A stretch of DNA of 64,000 nucleotides, from positions 33,473,924-33,537,923 of the forward strand of contig JANCRA010000006.1 of assembly GCA_024362935.1 (NCBI GenBank). The letters are read 5' to 3'. The notes under the pieces are model-generated. The model did no database searches and was not told the DNA's origin. It saw only the letters and a list, made by a program, of their open reading frames with translations. Source of the stretch: Setophaga petechia (lineage: Eukaryota; Chordata; Aves; Passeriformes; Parulidae). This document shows, piece by piece, positions 53,701-64,000 of this stretch (position 1 is the first letter of the stretch; the number at the start of each line of letters is the position of its first letter). The position numbers were made by a program, and so were the translations under genes.

Positions 53701-55301
53701 CCAGAAGGTAGCTGAAAGAAGGAAACAAGGGTGTGGAGATGAACATGCATGGCTACGTCGATTTTTTGCTTCAAGGTTTCTTATTTCCAGATGCCTTTGT
53801 GACAAGAACAGAATCAAAGGAATAGATATTCCCTCTTGGCTGTGCGTTGTTTGCAATCTGTGCAGTCTCAAAGAGAAAGGCACAGCTGTGAAAAAGGAGA
53901 TGTCTTAGATGGGCAGCAAATGAAAAGTGCAGTTTAGAAATAGCCCAGATAAAAAACCTGTCAGGCATGGTGTTTCTGGAAATCAGCACCTAGTCTTCCT
54001 GGCATGCATAGCAATGGCAAAGAGGGGAACAATCCAAGGGAAATCCACTTTAGGATGGTTCATCAGCACTTAAGAAACTTCAAAAAATCAATCCCAAGTA
54101 AATGTGGAGGCCGTGAACTTCGAGGCTGTTGAGATAGGAAGATACAGCTGATGCAGGTTTTGAATAATTTTGGAATAATTACCAAACTAGGTGTGCCAGG
54201 GAAGACTCATGCAGACAAGATGCACTCTCTTCTCATCCATTGGAGATGAGTAGAGAAATAGGAATAAATAAAAATTAACAGCTCTACATTCTGCCACTGA
54301 CCAAAGTGGGTTTTTAACCTCTCATGTTTGCTGTATGTAAATGCACATCCATGAGATAAGACCATGACCTCTCACCTGTCTAAATAATTCACAACATTGG
54401 GATTCCTATACCTCTCCATGATCATGATTTCATTATAGGTTAGTTCCTTCCTCCTCAGTCCTTGAAGATTTATTTTTTTTATTGCCACCTAAAATGACAT
54501 TGAAAATCAGTAACTTGAGAAGTTGGTGACACGAGACCACAATGCACATGGAGCGAGTGATTTTGCAATGACACAGCTGAGCTGTGCCAAACTGCCTTGT
54601 GATTAGGCACTGCAGTAATTAGGAACTGACATTCCAACAGCCCATTTCTCTGCTCCCTTGGGAGCCAGTTACAGGACACGTGGGGCCACTGACATTTTGC
54701 CTTGGCCACTTGGTAACAGTGGTGTCTCATTTCTCGCCCACAAACCTCTGACCATAATCTCTGCTGCTTTGTTTGGGACTCAGAAGAAGTAATCCATGCC
54801 TTAATACTCTGTGGATACATCTTGGGCTATGGGCAGGGCTTAGGGCGTTCAGGGACGCCTTGCAGATCTCTCCCTACGTGCAGTTCCCAAGTGCAGCACT
54901 GCAGGTGGCTAAGGAACTACCAGTAACTTTCAGATGGATTTGCTGGCAGCCAGAAAGGAGAACTCAGGACTCTGAAGCTGTAGCCCCAAAGAGCAGGGAG
55001 GTGCTCGAAGGCACCGCCTTTGTTTTAGCAATGGGGAGCGAGCGAGCGCGTCCTTCTCTGAAAGGAACCGCTGCCCTCCGTGCCTTCCTTCCGCCAGCTG
55101 AGGAGGACAAAGTCCCAGATGTATTTTGCGGGCTGGCACCAGTCTGTGCTTCTTGTGCCTTTTCAGCACAGCTCTGCCCAAAGCTCCAGCCACAGCTCAC
55201 ACCAGAGGGGAAAGCCCTCGAGGGCAGCAGAGTCAGTGCTGTTGACATTTACCTCTCCTCCTGTGGCAGTGTCAAGTGCTCTATAAACATCTCCAAAACT
55301 C
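50737..55301 (-). CDS. PAK-like serine/threonine protein kinase (STE20 group), kinase domain
   Basis: Six minus-strand exons with AG/GT borders and matching phases: 55,253-55,301 ([16 protein letters not shown], end of the glycine loop), 54,376-54,488 ([20 protein letters not shown]; the Lys binds ATP), 53,594-53,711 ([17 protein letters not shown]), 52,801-52,900 ([18 protein letters not shown]; catalytic HRD), 52,203-52,399 ([35 protein letters not shown] and APE) and 50,737-50,874 ([20 protein letters not shown]). The closest relatives known to me are PAK1/2/3, effectors of Rac and Cdc42; no p21-binding domain was found here. The last exon is not located. From memory, PAK3-like genes are multiplied in songbirds. 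All visible catalytic residues are present, so an active kinase is plausible. Confidence 0.85.
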
Positions 55302-55309
55302 CTAGAAAC

Positions 55310-57760
55310 AAAACAGAAGCAGAGAAAGGAGAAGTGTTTAGATCTTGCAGTGAAAGCCAGCCCACACAGGAGATCTCTGCTGGAAGTGTCAAAACCTGCG
55401 GGATGCAGGAGGGCTCTGCCAGGATGCAGATGATGCATTTTCCTCTCAAGGGCATGGGCACTGGGCCTTTCCTGAAGCACTGGGGTTCAACTTCTAAAGG
55501 GAGTTTAGTCTTTCCTCTTGGGTTTCACTTTCTAAACAGTGTGGTTCCTATCCTGACCACAGAGTGTTTCCTTCTTCAAACCAGGGGAAAGAATTGTTCC
55601 TGGGAACTGTTATCTCGAGCTTTGATAGGGCGTACGTTGCTCTTTCAGGCAAGCAAGTTTCTTCTTTTTTCATTAGTGTGCCAGTATGATTTTGAGACAT
55701 ACCAAATATGCTAAAGAAATTAACACAGAGCTGTCCCACACTTGAGAGACAAGGAGACCTTCCAGGTGCTGTTCCTTGATGCAGGCAAGACCTCGGTAGC
55801 AAGGACTATCTCTGACAATGCCTTCTGAGCCCACTCACAAATTCTGAGCAGCACTGAGAGAAGGGACAATCTATCCTTACTGTGTGAACATCTTTGCAGC
55901 TAGCCTGACTTCATGCTGGATAGACATTCCAGCAGAAAAACACCCGGCCCATGGCTGTGCAGGAGTAACTGCCGTTGGACTCACCCGCTGCCAATATATT
56001 TCAGATCCGTGTATTTCATCAGGGGATTTTCATTGGGGTTCACCATTCTCCCTGAGGCAAACAAAATGCAGGATGCTGACTTTAAAGCAGAGATCCCAGC
56101 TTCCAGGAGATACAAAAGGTAGCCCCAGTGCCTGGAGCTCTGAGCCCTTTGTGGTCAGCTGGGTAACAACAACCACAACCAGGCGCACAGCTGTGCAGCA
56201 CAGGTGGCCAGCACAGAGACTGATTTTGTACAGTCCTTTGAAGAGTTCTCTTGACAGGAAACAAAGCACAGGGACGTGCGATCCCAGGAGAGGAGGACAT
56301 CTTCCCCACCTTTCAGCAGTTTGCCAGAAGAATGCCTTCCCATTTGTAAACCAGAGCAGCTCAAGCTAGAACCGATCCCAACGGGGCTTTCAGCATCAGG
56401 AGCCTCACCTGTTTATGAGCAGGCTGAGCTCAAAGATGCCCCTCTCCCAGCTAAGGAAGGCTCCAGCCTCTGCATCCCCTCCAGCCCTCAGGGACAGGGC
56501 AGCTGGCACAACAAGGCTGGCAAAGCCCAAGCATGGGCACTGACAGGCACTGATGGGAAGAAGCCACAGCCGGCCTGAGCCCCGGACAAGCTGTTGCCCC
56601 CATTCAGGACACAACAGGATGAGCTTTGAGATCAGCCACACCGAGGCACAGATCAGCGCCCTTTTTGTCCCAACAGGTGATGGTAGAAACAGAATCCACT
56701 GGGCTCTGGTCTCAGCCCCACCAGGTCTTATCTGAGAGCACAGCACTGGCAGCTGTTACAGGCAAGAAGGAGATTCATTGGGTTGTGCTGCAGAATCACA
56801 AAGGGCTTGATGTGTTCTCCTAGAGACTGATCTGAGCAGAGCTTGGGCCAATGGGTAGGATTCTAACAGTCATGGGAAAGAGTGGGAATCGGGTATGGAA
56901 AAGTGCCATGGTTCTGAGGAATATACCATGGCTGGGCTGGAGCCTCTCTCCTGAGAAATGCCTGCAGTACAGTTTTATCTGATCACACCACTTGGATGTG
57001 TCTCTTGGACACATCTTGATAAGCATAAAACTAGAAGATTAAACAAAGGTTGTTATCAAAGTATCTGTTTTTTCTTTGGGGGCACATGGAAAACACCTTG
57101 TGCTCTCTATTTCTCCTGTAACCGGATGTTCTTTCAGAGTAGTTCTTTTTGACAAAAAGATAGCATTCTCATGAAAATAAACTGCAGATGTAGTAGTGGT
57201 AAGAGTAACAGTCATAAAAATGACATCAGTAAGACGTGGGGTAGAAGGGCTCCTTCAGGATGGAGAAAAACACAACAAAAAACCCTCACCAAAAATAAAC
57301 AACACAAAAACAATCCTGCTCCCCCCACCCTCCCAAAAAAAAATCCCCAACCAAAAAGACAAAACTCTGAAGCCAGTCCATTTCTGTGAAGCCTTTTTTG
57401 CTCTGATGACTGGTTGGAAGTCAGGAGTCTAAGGAGAATTTAGGAAGCTAAAAATTCTGTTCAGTTTGGCCACTAGCACACAGGACTTGCCTAGATCATT
57501 TGCTAGGTCACAGCCTTCTGCTGATCCAAGAACAATCCCAGCTTCAGCCTTCAGCAGAGAGGGAAGCTCAGGCAAACCCAAGCCAGTGCAAGGTGCCCTC
57601 AGAGGCAGCAGGAACACCCAGAGCTCTCTCGCTGCCTCGGAGCACAGCACTTCCTCTGGGGGGGCCTACGTGGCCCTGTGACTCCAAACTCAGAAGGAGC
57701 ATTTGGTACAGCTCTGCTGACACCCGCACACAACACACTGTCCCTCAGACAAGAAACACA
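55310..57760. other. Large intron of the kinase gene
   Basis: Between the linker exon and the glycine-loop exon. I see no further exon that would repair the phase at this junction, though a very short one could be missed. An A-rich, C-containing simple tract lies at about 57,265-57,365. Confidence 0.45.
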
Positions 57761-57769
57761 CAAGACGTA

Positions 57770-58030
57770 CCCAGCAGCTCCAGGTACTCCTCCTCCTCAA
57801 TCTTCTGTTCCCAGAAGGTGAAGGAACCGCTTGAGCTTGAGTTCCCAGGGTTCACAGAAAGGCTTCCTCGAGATGATGCTGCTGCGGCAGCAGGTTCAGA
57901 GCCCATGCTGTGCTGGACCTGGAGCATTTCTGGTGGGCACTGTTCCTGTGCCTCACTCCAAACTTGGGCTCCTTCATTGCCAGACATTTGCTGGAAGTCT
58001 TCGCAGGCTGCCCGGTGAGATGTCAGCACT
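57770..58030 (-). CDS. Linker exon leading into the PAK-like kinase
   Basis: Minus-strand exon with a Ser/Ala-rich part (SEPAAAAASSRGSLSVN, then SSSSGSFTFWEQ) and a charged end (QKIEEEEYLELLG) that matches the start of a PAK kinase domain up to the first glycine. It ends at GTACGT, a strong donor. Joined there, its phase does not fit the exon at 55,253-55,301, which needs two coding bases before it. A weaker donor five bases on (AC/GTCTTG) would fit in frame but leaves the loop one residue shorter than the usual GxGxxG. Either an unseen exon, the weak donor, or a small deletion explains this. The upstream border is approximate. Confidence 0.55.
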
Positions 58031-58461
58031 CGCACTTCAAGTCAAACAGAACAAAGCAGTCAGACACTACAGCTTGTCCCTGTCAGCCAGGAGTCATCGA
58101 CTGTGAGGAAAGGCAAAGAACAGATTGACAGGGCATACAACAGCTTCTTTCAATCCTCCATCTGGGTCACCAAGTTCCACTGTAAAAACACCTCAAGAAA
58201 AAAGGAGAGCAGGAACAGGCCAGCAGGAATCAATTTGGATGACTGCTGGCCAAAAGGCCCAAGGACTAGTTTCACTGTGCAGGGCAGCAGCTGCGATTCA
58301 GCACACCAGGAAATGTCCTTCAGAGTGACTGTGATACACACTACAGCAGGATGGCACTCAGAGGCATCACCCCACTCCCTGCTGCTCTGCACTGGAAAGG
58401 CAAGAAGGGCAGAAACCACCAGTTTGGTGACTGCAGTGACTGCATCGCTCTTTCGCTCACT

Positions 58462-58572
58462 TCTACAGCCTGAGGGAGGCGATTCAGTTTCTCTCTGACA
58501 ATTGAAATTTCTTCTTTCAGCCTCTTCTCCAATGCCTTGTTGCTAGCCTCAGAGTCCTGCAGCTCTGCCTGC
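58462..58572 (-). CDS. Coiled-coil exon, possible 5' part of the kinase gene
   Basis: Minus-strand exon between an acceptor (ACACGTGCAG) and a donor (GTGAGC). It encodes heptad-rich sequence: AELQDSEASNKALEKRLKEE, then SIVREKLNRLPQAVE. It is of the rootletin/CEP250 type in texture only. Phase 0 at both ends, like its neighbours, which makes this group of exons easy to shuffle or duplicate. Confidence 0.5.
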
Positions 58573-58632
58573 ACGTGTCCCTTGATACTCCACATATTTC
58601 ATGAGTGGAGTGGCTGCCACTCTTTCACTCAC

Positions 58633-58770
58633 CTGGTTTTGTTGATCGCCCCTCTGCTGATGGAGATGCTCCTCTGGAATTCTTCCCACGTCTTCCTTGT
58701 TCTTTCTCTTCGCTGCCATGACGTCGCTCTGAGCTTTGGGCAGCTCTGCTTGTGGCTCTGCCGAGATGTT
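58633..58770 (-). CDS. Coiled-coil/charged exon
   Basis: Minus-strand exon ending at the donor GTGAGTG after DQQNQ. It encodes EPQAELPKAQSDVMAAKRKN followed by EEHLHQQRGDQQNQ, Gln/Glu/Lys-rich and helical. The 5' border is approximate. It is in series with the exons on either side. Confidence 0.45.
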
Positions 58771-59048
58771 CTGTGCACACAAATGCATAGCAAGTGACTG
58801 AGAGCTGCCATCAGGCTCAGCTTTTCCCTCTTTTAGCCTCCAAATCACATTTATTCAGCCCCTTCTTTCCGCTTCCCTACCCAGCTCTGCTTCCACTGTA
58901 ACTCTCCTGTGCTGGTGCTGATCTCTGCACATTGCAAGGCTCTGTCCTTTCAGTGCCTGTGGGACTCCTGGCCTCCTCAGTCCCAAGAGCTCTGGTTTAT
59001 GCCCCTCTTCCTGCCCTTCTCTCTGTCACCTGGCCAGTCAGGCTTACC

Positions 59049-59183
59049 TGGCCATTCTCCTGTGGCTCTTCCACCTGCTGCCTGAGCTGCTCTTCCTGCT
59101 CTCGGGCAGGGAACAGCTCTCCCTGAGTCTGGCACGGCATCTCAGACAAGGCAGTGTGCTCCTGCTCTCTCTCTAGAAGCACC
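59049..59183 (-). CDS. Coiled-coil exon
   Basis: Minus-strand exon between CTGTGCAG and the donor GTAAGCC. It encodes VLLEREQEHTALSEM, a short Cys/Gln segment, and EEQLRQQVEEPQENGQ. Strong heptad character in the second half. Phase 0 at both ends. Confidence 0.5.
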
Positions 59184-59269
59184 TGCACAGAAAGCAAGAG
59201 AAGATGGGTTTCAACTTCCCAGACGCCCTTTGTGGGCCAAGACTCAAAGGCTGCTGGGCTCACACGTTC

Positions 59270-59400
59270 CCAAAGCACTGTGCTGCTGCTCTGCTGGGTC
59301 GTTCTCTGCCCGAGGGGAGGCACAGATTCCAAAGTGACCCTGGCCCTACAGTCAGGGGCCATCTGGGACTGAAGCTCCAGCAGCCTCTCAGGCAGCTGAC
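59270..59400 (-). CDS. Possible exon, coiled-coil series
   Basis: Open minus-strand segment with LPERLLELQSQMAP and TTQQSSSTVLWER, ending at a GTGAGC donor. It fits the series by position and phase, but the helical character is weaker than in its neighbours, and the acceptor (in a CT-rich tract ending CAG) is only one of several choices. Confidence 0.35.
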
Positions 59401-59409
59401 AGGGAAGGT

Positions 59410-59545
59410 GTGGCATTTCTCAAGGCTCTGCTGAGGGCCTCCCTCTGCTTCTGCCATGTCCTGTTTGTCTTTCAGTAGTGACTGGCTCCCCGCCCTGTCC
59501 CACAGCTCCATCCTGGCTCTGCAGGTGGCTTCCTGGGTGAGCTCA
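59410..59545 (-). CDS. Possible exon, coiled-coil series (most upstream seen)
   Basis: Minus-strand open segment with SELTQEATCRARMELWDRAG and LLKDKQDMAEAEGG. The next upstream exon is not identified. Between 59.6 and 60.9 kb I find only short frames. If the series is one gene with the kinase, the start codon must lie further right, possibly in the cassette array. Confidence 0.35.
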
Positions 59546-60159
59546 CTCCTTGTGAGAGACACTTCTGGAGTTCACGTTCTCTTCAGGCCTGCACCAGCAT
59601 TCCTCCTTCCTGACATCTACACTCTCCTTAGAAAAACGGGTCACTCAGGAGATAAGGATGCATGCAAAGATCTCTGATGGAAGTCAGAGAACCTCTATGG
59701 CCATCTCAGTATACGGAGGAGGACCAAGATGTTTCTTCTCCCTCTTTTGTCAACTGAGAATTCTGACCAGCAGCAACAGAGTTTCTCCTAAGGCCCCATT
59801 AATGAATGCACTTACACAGCCCTGGGGATGCCAGTGAAGGAAACCATGTGTCATGTAATGCGTGGCATCTATGACCAGTGTCACCAAACACCACCTAAAC
59901 ATGGAATTGTTCCACCTCTCCTAGAGAGGTGGAAGTTTAAAGAATTAACTGGAGACTTCAGGGCACAGGAGGCTGGAGGAGGAAAACAGCACTGAGGGGA
60001 AAAAACCACCATCTCTGGAGGGGGAAACATCTCTGCCTGCTCAGAATCAGTCGAGGAAACATGTCTCTAATCCTCTCCTGAAAGGGATGCTTTAGGTGAC
60101 CTTTGCACCTCCAATGGCCTTGGACCAGAGCAACGAATGTTCAATTATGTAAAAGTTAC

Positions 60160-60204
60160 AGAGATAGATACATAGATAGATAGATAGATACATAGATAGA
60201 CAGA
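60160..60204 (+). repeat. GATA-type tetranucleotide microsatellite
   Basis: About ten GATA units with interspersed CATA and CAGA variants. It is likely to be length-polymorphic. Confidence 0.9.
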
Positions 60205-61088
60205 TCTTATTACTGAAATCTGCCTTTACTGTCCTCTCTGTTGCTACAGACATCAGAACTTGGTAGCCAGTGCCCCACTCAGCTACAATCCTGGGATTTC
60301 TCTCCTGTTGCTAAAAAAAGCACACTCTTGGGGAATCTGGAGCGTGTAGGTCCTTATGGAAAGGGATCAGACCCAGAGCATTGCACTGGGAACTGCACTC
60401 TTTGTGCATCTCTGCTCGGGCAAGTTCTTCTCTTGGACTTGACCACACTGATGGTGCTGAAGTGGCTGGAATCAGAAATGCAGCCCAGCCCCTCCCAGTT
60501 CCTGTGATCTCTGAGGAACAGCTGGAATGCCAAGGCATTTGACTTTCTGCTCAATTCCCAAACACAACACACACTGATTGCCTGGGCTGCAGAAACTCAC
60601 AGGCATTGTTCAGCTCAAAATCATCTGTAAGGCCTTATGCGCTGGCCTAGAACCACATAAGCTCCTTCTGCATCAATGTCCCTGCACCAAATGATGAGTT
60701 CTCATGCAAAAATACTGCATACCCAGAAGTGATACCTGGGAATAAAAACTTCAAGCAGAACCAGTCCCAGTGCTATATAAGGGCAGGAAATAATTGCGAA
60801 AAGAACCTTAGTTGGGAGAAAAAGAAAAGGAATAAGCCTCCTCCTCCAAGTAAAGTAAAAAATAACAATAAAAAAAGGGAGGGAAAGTTAATGCCAAAAG
60901 TGGCTAAATATTTGAATGCACTGAGGAGATTCTCAAGATCTCTCATGAGCCCCCCAATGTCCAGGCCAAAGCTCCCTCAGCACCTCCTCCCTGGCCTTGT
61001 GCTGCACCCCCTTGCCCAGCTCCCCTGTCCTTCTGTGCACATGCTGCAGCCCCTCCATGACTTTCTGCTTCCCAGGGCCCACAGCTGC

Positions 61089-61298
61089 TCACAGCACTCC
61101 AGCTGTGGCCGCAGCGCTGCCCAGCACAGGGCCACGCTCCCTGCCCTGCTCCTGCTGCCCCCCTGCTGCTGACACAGGCCACCGTGCCCTCGGCCTTCTT
61201 GGCCCCCTGGCCACACGCTGCCTCATCTTCAGCTGCTCAAGGCCGCCAGCCCTGCGTCCTTTTGGCCCACGCAGCTGCCCAGCCACAAAGGTGCCCAT
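61089..61298 (-). pseudogene. Truncated copy of the 130-codon stretch
   Basis: The frame ends after 69 codons because TGT (Cys) of the other copies is TGA here, at the AGVLC position. If the frame is truly coding, this copy is dead. If not, this is ordinary drift. Confidence 0.3.
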
Positions 61299-61894
61299 CT
61301 GACTTCAGATCCAGCAGGCACCAGTGCAAGATGGCCTTCCTCTTCCCAGCAACACAAGACAGCGGTCAAGGACTTGCAGATGCACCCCCACTGTGGGCTC
61401 CAAGGCACTTGCCAAAGCTGCAGACTACAGTTCAAATAGATCAGCAGAAACTCGGCCCTTCTGCTGTTTGCAGCTTCTCCAAAGCTAAATGGCAGTTGAG
61501 CCAACAGTGACCCTACAAGTAAAGAACGACTCAAGAAATGTGCAGAACACCTCCACAAGCCAAAGACACCTTTCCAAAAGAAAAAACAAACCAACAAAGC
61601 CTTTTGTCCTCCAGCACTGCCACGTGCGCCCTTGGCCGTAACACCGCAGAAGCCCAGAGATGGAGCTTCCCTGAGCCAAGCAGGCAGACGCTCCGCCGGA
61701 GCCCCCAGCTCAGCGCTGCCCCAACATGACAGCTCAAAGGCCAATTTCTAGCTGTCACTGCCTGCAGGAAATGCCTACATCCTGCAGGACTCCAGCACTC
61801 AGCATCCTCGGCCAGACACAGCAAGCGCTGGCTGCTCAGAAACTTGCACCTCTGCCTTGCACTAAAGACAGCACCCCCCACAACGAGCACTTAC

Positions 61895-62032
61895 TCTCTT
61901 AGAATGAAGAGCAGCCTGTGGTGTGACCACGGCTGGACAAAGGCGGTGGTCATCTTCCTCGTTTTCCTCCTCTTGGGCTTCTTCTGAAATAGCAGAGAGA
62001 GCCAGGGGAAAAAGGGGTCTTGCTCTTCTCAC
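61895..62032 (-). CDS. Internal acidic exon, diverged cassette copy
   Basis: 138 nt, 46 codons, phase 0, between CTTGCCACAG... at the plus-side edge (ACCTGTGGCAAG) and a GTAAGTG donor. It encodes a basic start (VRRARPLFP) and a strongly acidic middle (SEEAQEEENEEDD). It corresponds position by position to the exons at 1,583-1,714 and 63,654-63,785, though only the acidic character and the borders are kept. That pattern suggests purifying pressure on exon structure rather than on sequence. Confidence 0.5.
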
Positions 62033-62562
62033 CTGTGGCAAGAGAGAAACATAGGGACAGGCCGTTACCTAGCGCTTATAGCCTCATTTCCACTCACATG
62101 CACAGCCACATCGTCTAAGGAGAATTCATGAATTTTGTTAGCAATGTCATTCTAAGTCACTCCAACCAGATTGAAATGAGCACATTCAACCAAACAGCAT
62201 AAGGCTGTGAATTAGATATTCCTCCCTAACTGCTATTTAGAAGCAAGGTTTTCTCTGCAAAAGGAAGCTTTTAGTTCTTGAAAGCTCTGAAATGGAAACC
62301 TACGAAAGAGCGACAAAGACTCGTTGCCATTGCTGCGGCAGAAATGGAAAATGAGAAAGTGTTCAGAATCAGGATCAGTGCTGAAAAGCGCAGGAAAGGT
62401 TGTGCAGAAGCCTCCTTGCTTCCTGGAAAAACTGGAAAATGAACAGGCCTTCTCCTTCTTGGAAACCCACAAACCAAAAGACAGAAATCTCACCTACTGC
62501 AGTGTCTAAACCCGTTGGATGCACTGTATTTGGCGGTGAAACAGCCCGTGTGATGAGCACTG

Positions 62563-62955
62563 TCATGTAAGGATTGATGGAAGCCTGCCTGGAGGTCCCT
62601 CAAGAGCCCCCCATTGTCCAGGCGAAAGCTCCCTCAGCACCTTCTCCCTGGCCTTGTGCTGCACCCCCTTGCCCAGCTCCCCCATCCTTCTGTGCACAGG
62701 CTGCAGCCCCTCCATGACTTTCTGCTTCCCAGGGCCCACAGCTGCACACAGCACTCCAGCTGTGGCCGCAGCGCTGCCCAGCACAGGGCCACACTCCCTG
62801 CCCTGCTCCTGCTGCCCCCCTGCTGCTGACACAGGCCACCGTGCCCTCGGCCTTCTTGGCCCCCTGGCCACACGCTGCCTCATCTTCAGCTGCTCAAGGC
62901 CGCCAGCCCTGCATCCTTTTGGCCCACGCAGCTGCCCAGCCACAAAGGTGCCCAT
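62563..62955 (-). CDS. 130-codon open stretch in the right cassette, function unknown
   Basis: Fourth copy of the Gly/Ala/Arg-rich frame: same start, length and stop position. Changes are again mostly amino-acid-changing (for example in the VHRR segment and near the C-terminus). Confidence 0.22.
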   Translation of the reverse strand: MGTFVAGQLRGPKGCRAGGLEQLKMRQRVARGPRRPRARWPVSAAGGQQEQGRECGPVLGSAAATAGVLCAAVGPGKQKVMEGLQPVHRRMGELGKGVQHKAREKVLRELSPGQWGALEGPPGRLPSILT

Positions 62956-63653
62956 CTGACTTCAGATCCAGCAGGCACCAGTGCAAGATGGCCTTCCTCT
63001 TCCCAGCAACACAAGACAGCGGTCAAGGACTTGCAGCTTCGCCCCCACTCCACGCTCCAAGGCACTTGCCAAAGCTGCAGACTGCAGCCAAATATGCACC
63101 AACAGAAACTGGCCGCTTCTGCTTTCGGCCTCACAAGAAGGCGTCCCAAGTCCGCACTTTGTTTCTTTGGCCACGTGGGAAAAGAACAGCCCCCAACAGC
63201 TGCATGGGCCACACAGTCCTCCCTTTGCAGCTTATCAAAACCCAAAACAGAGCTGGCCCAAAAGAGACTGTAGAAGTCAAGAACTACTCAGGGAAAATGC
63301 AGACTGCTTTCACAAGCCAAACACACCTTTCCAGAAAGGGAAAACAAGCAAACCAAGGCCTGGCACCTCCAGCACTACCTCCTTTGCATTTGGCCATAGC
63401 ACTGCAGAAGCCAAGAGATAGAGCTTCCCTGAGACAAGCAGCCACATGCTCTCCCACAGGCACCAGCCCTTTGCTGCCGCAACATGACAGCTCAAAGGCC
63501 AAGTACTGTGGGCGCTGCCTGGAGGAAATCCCGAGCTCCTGGCAGGACCGCAGCCCCCAGCATCCTCAGCCAGCAACAGCAAAGTGCTGGCTGCTCCAAA
63601 ACTTGCAGCTCTGCTTTGCACTAAAGACAGCACCACACACAACTGGCACTTAC

Positions 63654-63785
63654 AAGTTCAGAATATCCAGGCTCTGGTGTGAGCACTGATGGAGGCTGGC
63701 GCTCATCCACCTCCGTTTGCTCCTCTGCGGCTTCTTCTCCAGGAGCAGCAGGAGCCCGGGGAGAGACGGCTCTTGGTTCTGTCAT
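63654..63785 (-). CDS. Internal exon, acidic Pro/Glu-rich, right cassette copy
   Basis: The same 44-codon exon as at 1,583-1,714, with identical splice borders and a few amino-acid differences (for example Thr for Arg in the acidic part, Leu for Phe after PPSV). Confidence 0.5.
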
Positions 63786-64000
63786 CTGTGGCAAGAAAGA
63801 AGCATGAGGGACAGGCCATTTCCTATCATGTAGAACCTCATTTCTTTTCAGATCTACCGCCACATCTTCCAAGGAGAAATCATACATTTCACAGCGACAG
63901 AGGGGTTCTAAGTCACAGCCACCAAATTAAAATTGGCCAATTCAACAGAACTCTAGATGGATATGACGTTGGTTCTCCTGCCTGGCCTCTATCAGCAAGC

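Larger units (their letters stand above)
60930..64000 (-). repeat. Tandem cassette array, right block
   Basis: Partial unit from 60,930 to about 62,100, a complete unit from about 62,100 to 63,850, and the start of another that leaves the window. The last unit is close to 1-1,775 in sequence. The 60.9-62.1 kb copy is more diverged in its right half (61.4-62.1 kb) and has a nonsense codon in the 130-codon frame, so copies of different ages are mixed. Confidence 0.85.

Noticed and set aside
54773..55714. 313-codon plus-strand frame over the kinase gene
   Set aside because: It is antisense to a kinase intron and the glycine-loop exon, and has no domain.

Overview
The window looks like nuclear DNA of a songbird (passerine). 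The evidence is interrupted vertebrate genes with GT-AG introns, a CR1-type LINE tail, avian-style endogenous retroviruses (ERVs), and duplicated MROH (maestro heat-like repeat) and PAK-like kinase genes. From memory, both families are expanded in songbirds. There is no bacterial or plasmid content; the short ATG-to-stop frames in the GC-rich parts are mostly chance.

Layout. At 1-2,686 and again at 60,930-64,000 lies a tandem cassette of about 1.75 kb that carries a short acidic exon on the minus strand. From 2.7 to 9.8 kb there is little recognisable coding sequence: a possible two-exon gene (3.3-4.1 kb, minus), a 0.4-kb inverted repeat (6.43-6.85 against 9.38-9.79 kb) and a probable solo LTR. 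A large inverted duplication of about 4 kb follows: arm A is 9.79-13.85 kb, and arm B is 34.01-36.00 plus 45.49-47.55 kb. It carries gag debris of an old class II ERV and the last exons of an MROH gene. The MROH gene on the minus strand (12.8-17.0 kb) has at least 13 well-spliced exons. A second, damaged MROH copy lies at 20.3-22.3 kb (minus), and a three-exon fragment in arm B has lost a splice acceptor.

Retroviruses. Three elements are recognisable. (1) A nearly complete class I (gammaretrovirus-like) provirus at 35,999-45,486 (plus). It has 465/479-bp LTRs, a 4-bp target duplication, a tRNA-His primer site, open gag, pol and env, and an unexpected 224-codon cysteine-rich ORF between pol and env. 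Pol is in frame with gag behind a UAG stop that is followed by a foldable pseudoknot. Its RT active site reads YVGD, so it is probably dead. (2) An older env-less class II element at 22,485-28,333 (minus) with gag, dUTPase, protease and pol, all broken. (3) An LTR, a Lys-type primer site and env debris at 29.6-31.9 kb (minus), lacking gag and pol. The class I provirus sits in arm B; arm A keeps the empty site, so it inserted after the inverted duplication.

The right part (50.7-59.6 kb, minus) holds a PAK-like serine/threonine kinase with intact VAIK, HRD, DFG and APE motifs over six exons. Immediately upstream on the same strand are a linker exon and several coiled-coil exons, which may belong to the same transcription unit. 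Degenerate telomere-like (CCCTAA)n blocks at 48.8 and 49.2 kb mark an old break or former chromosome end.
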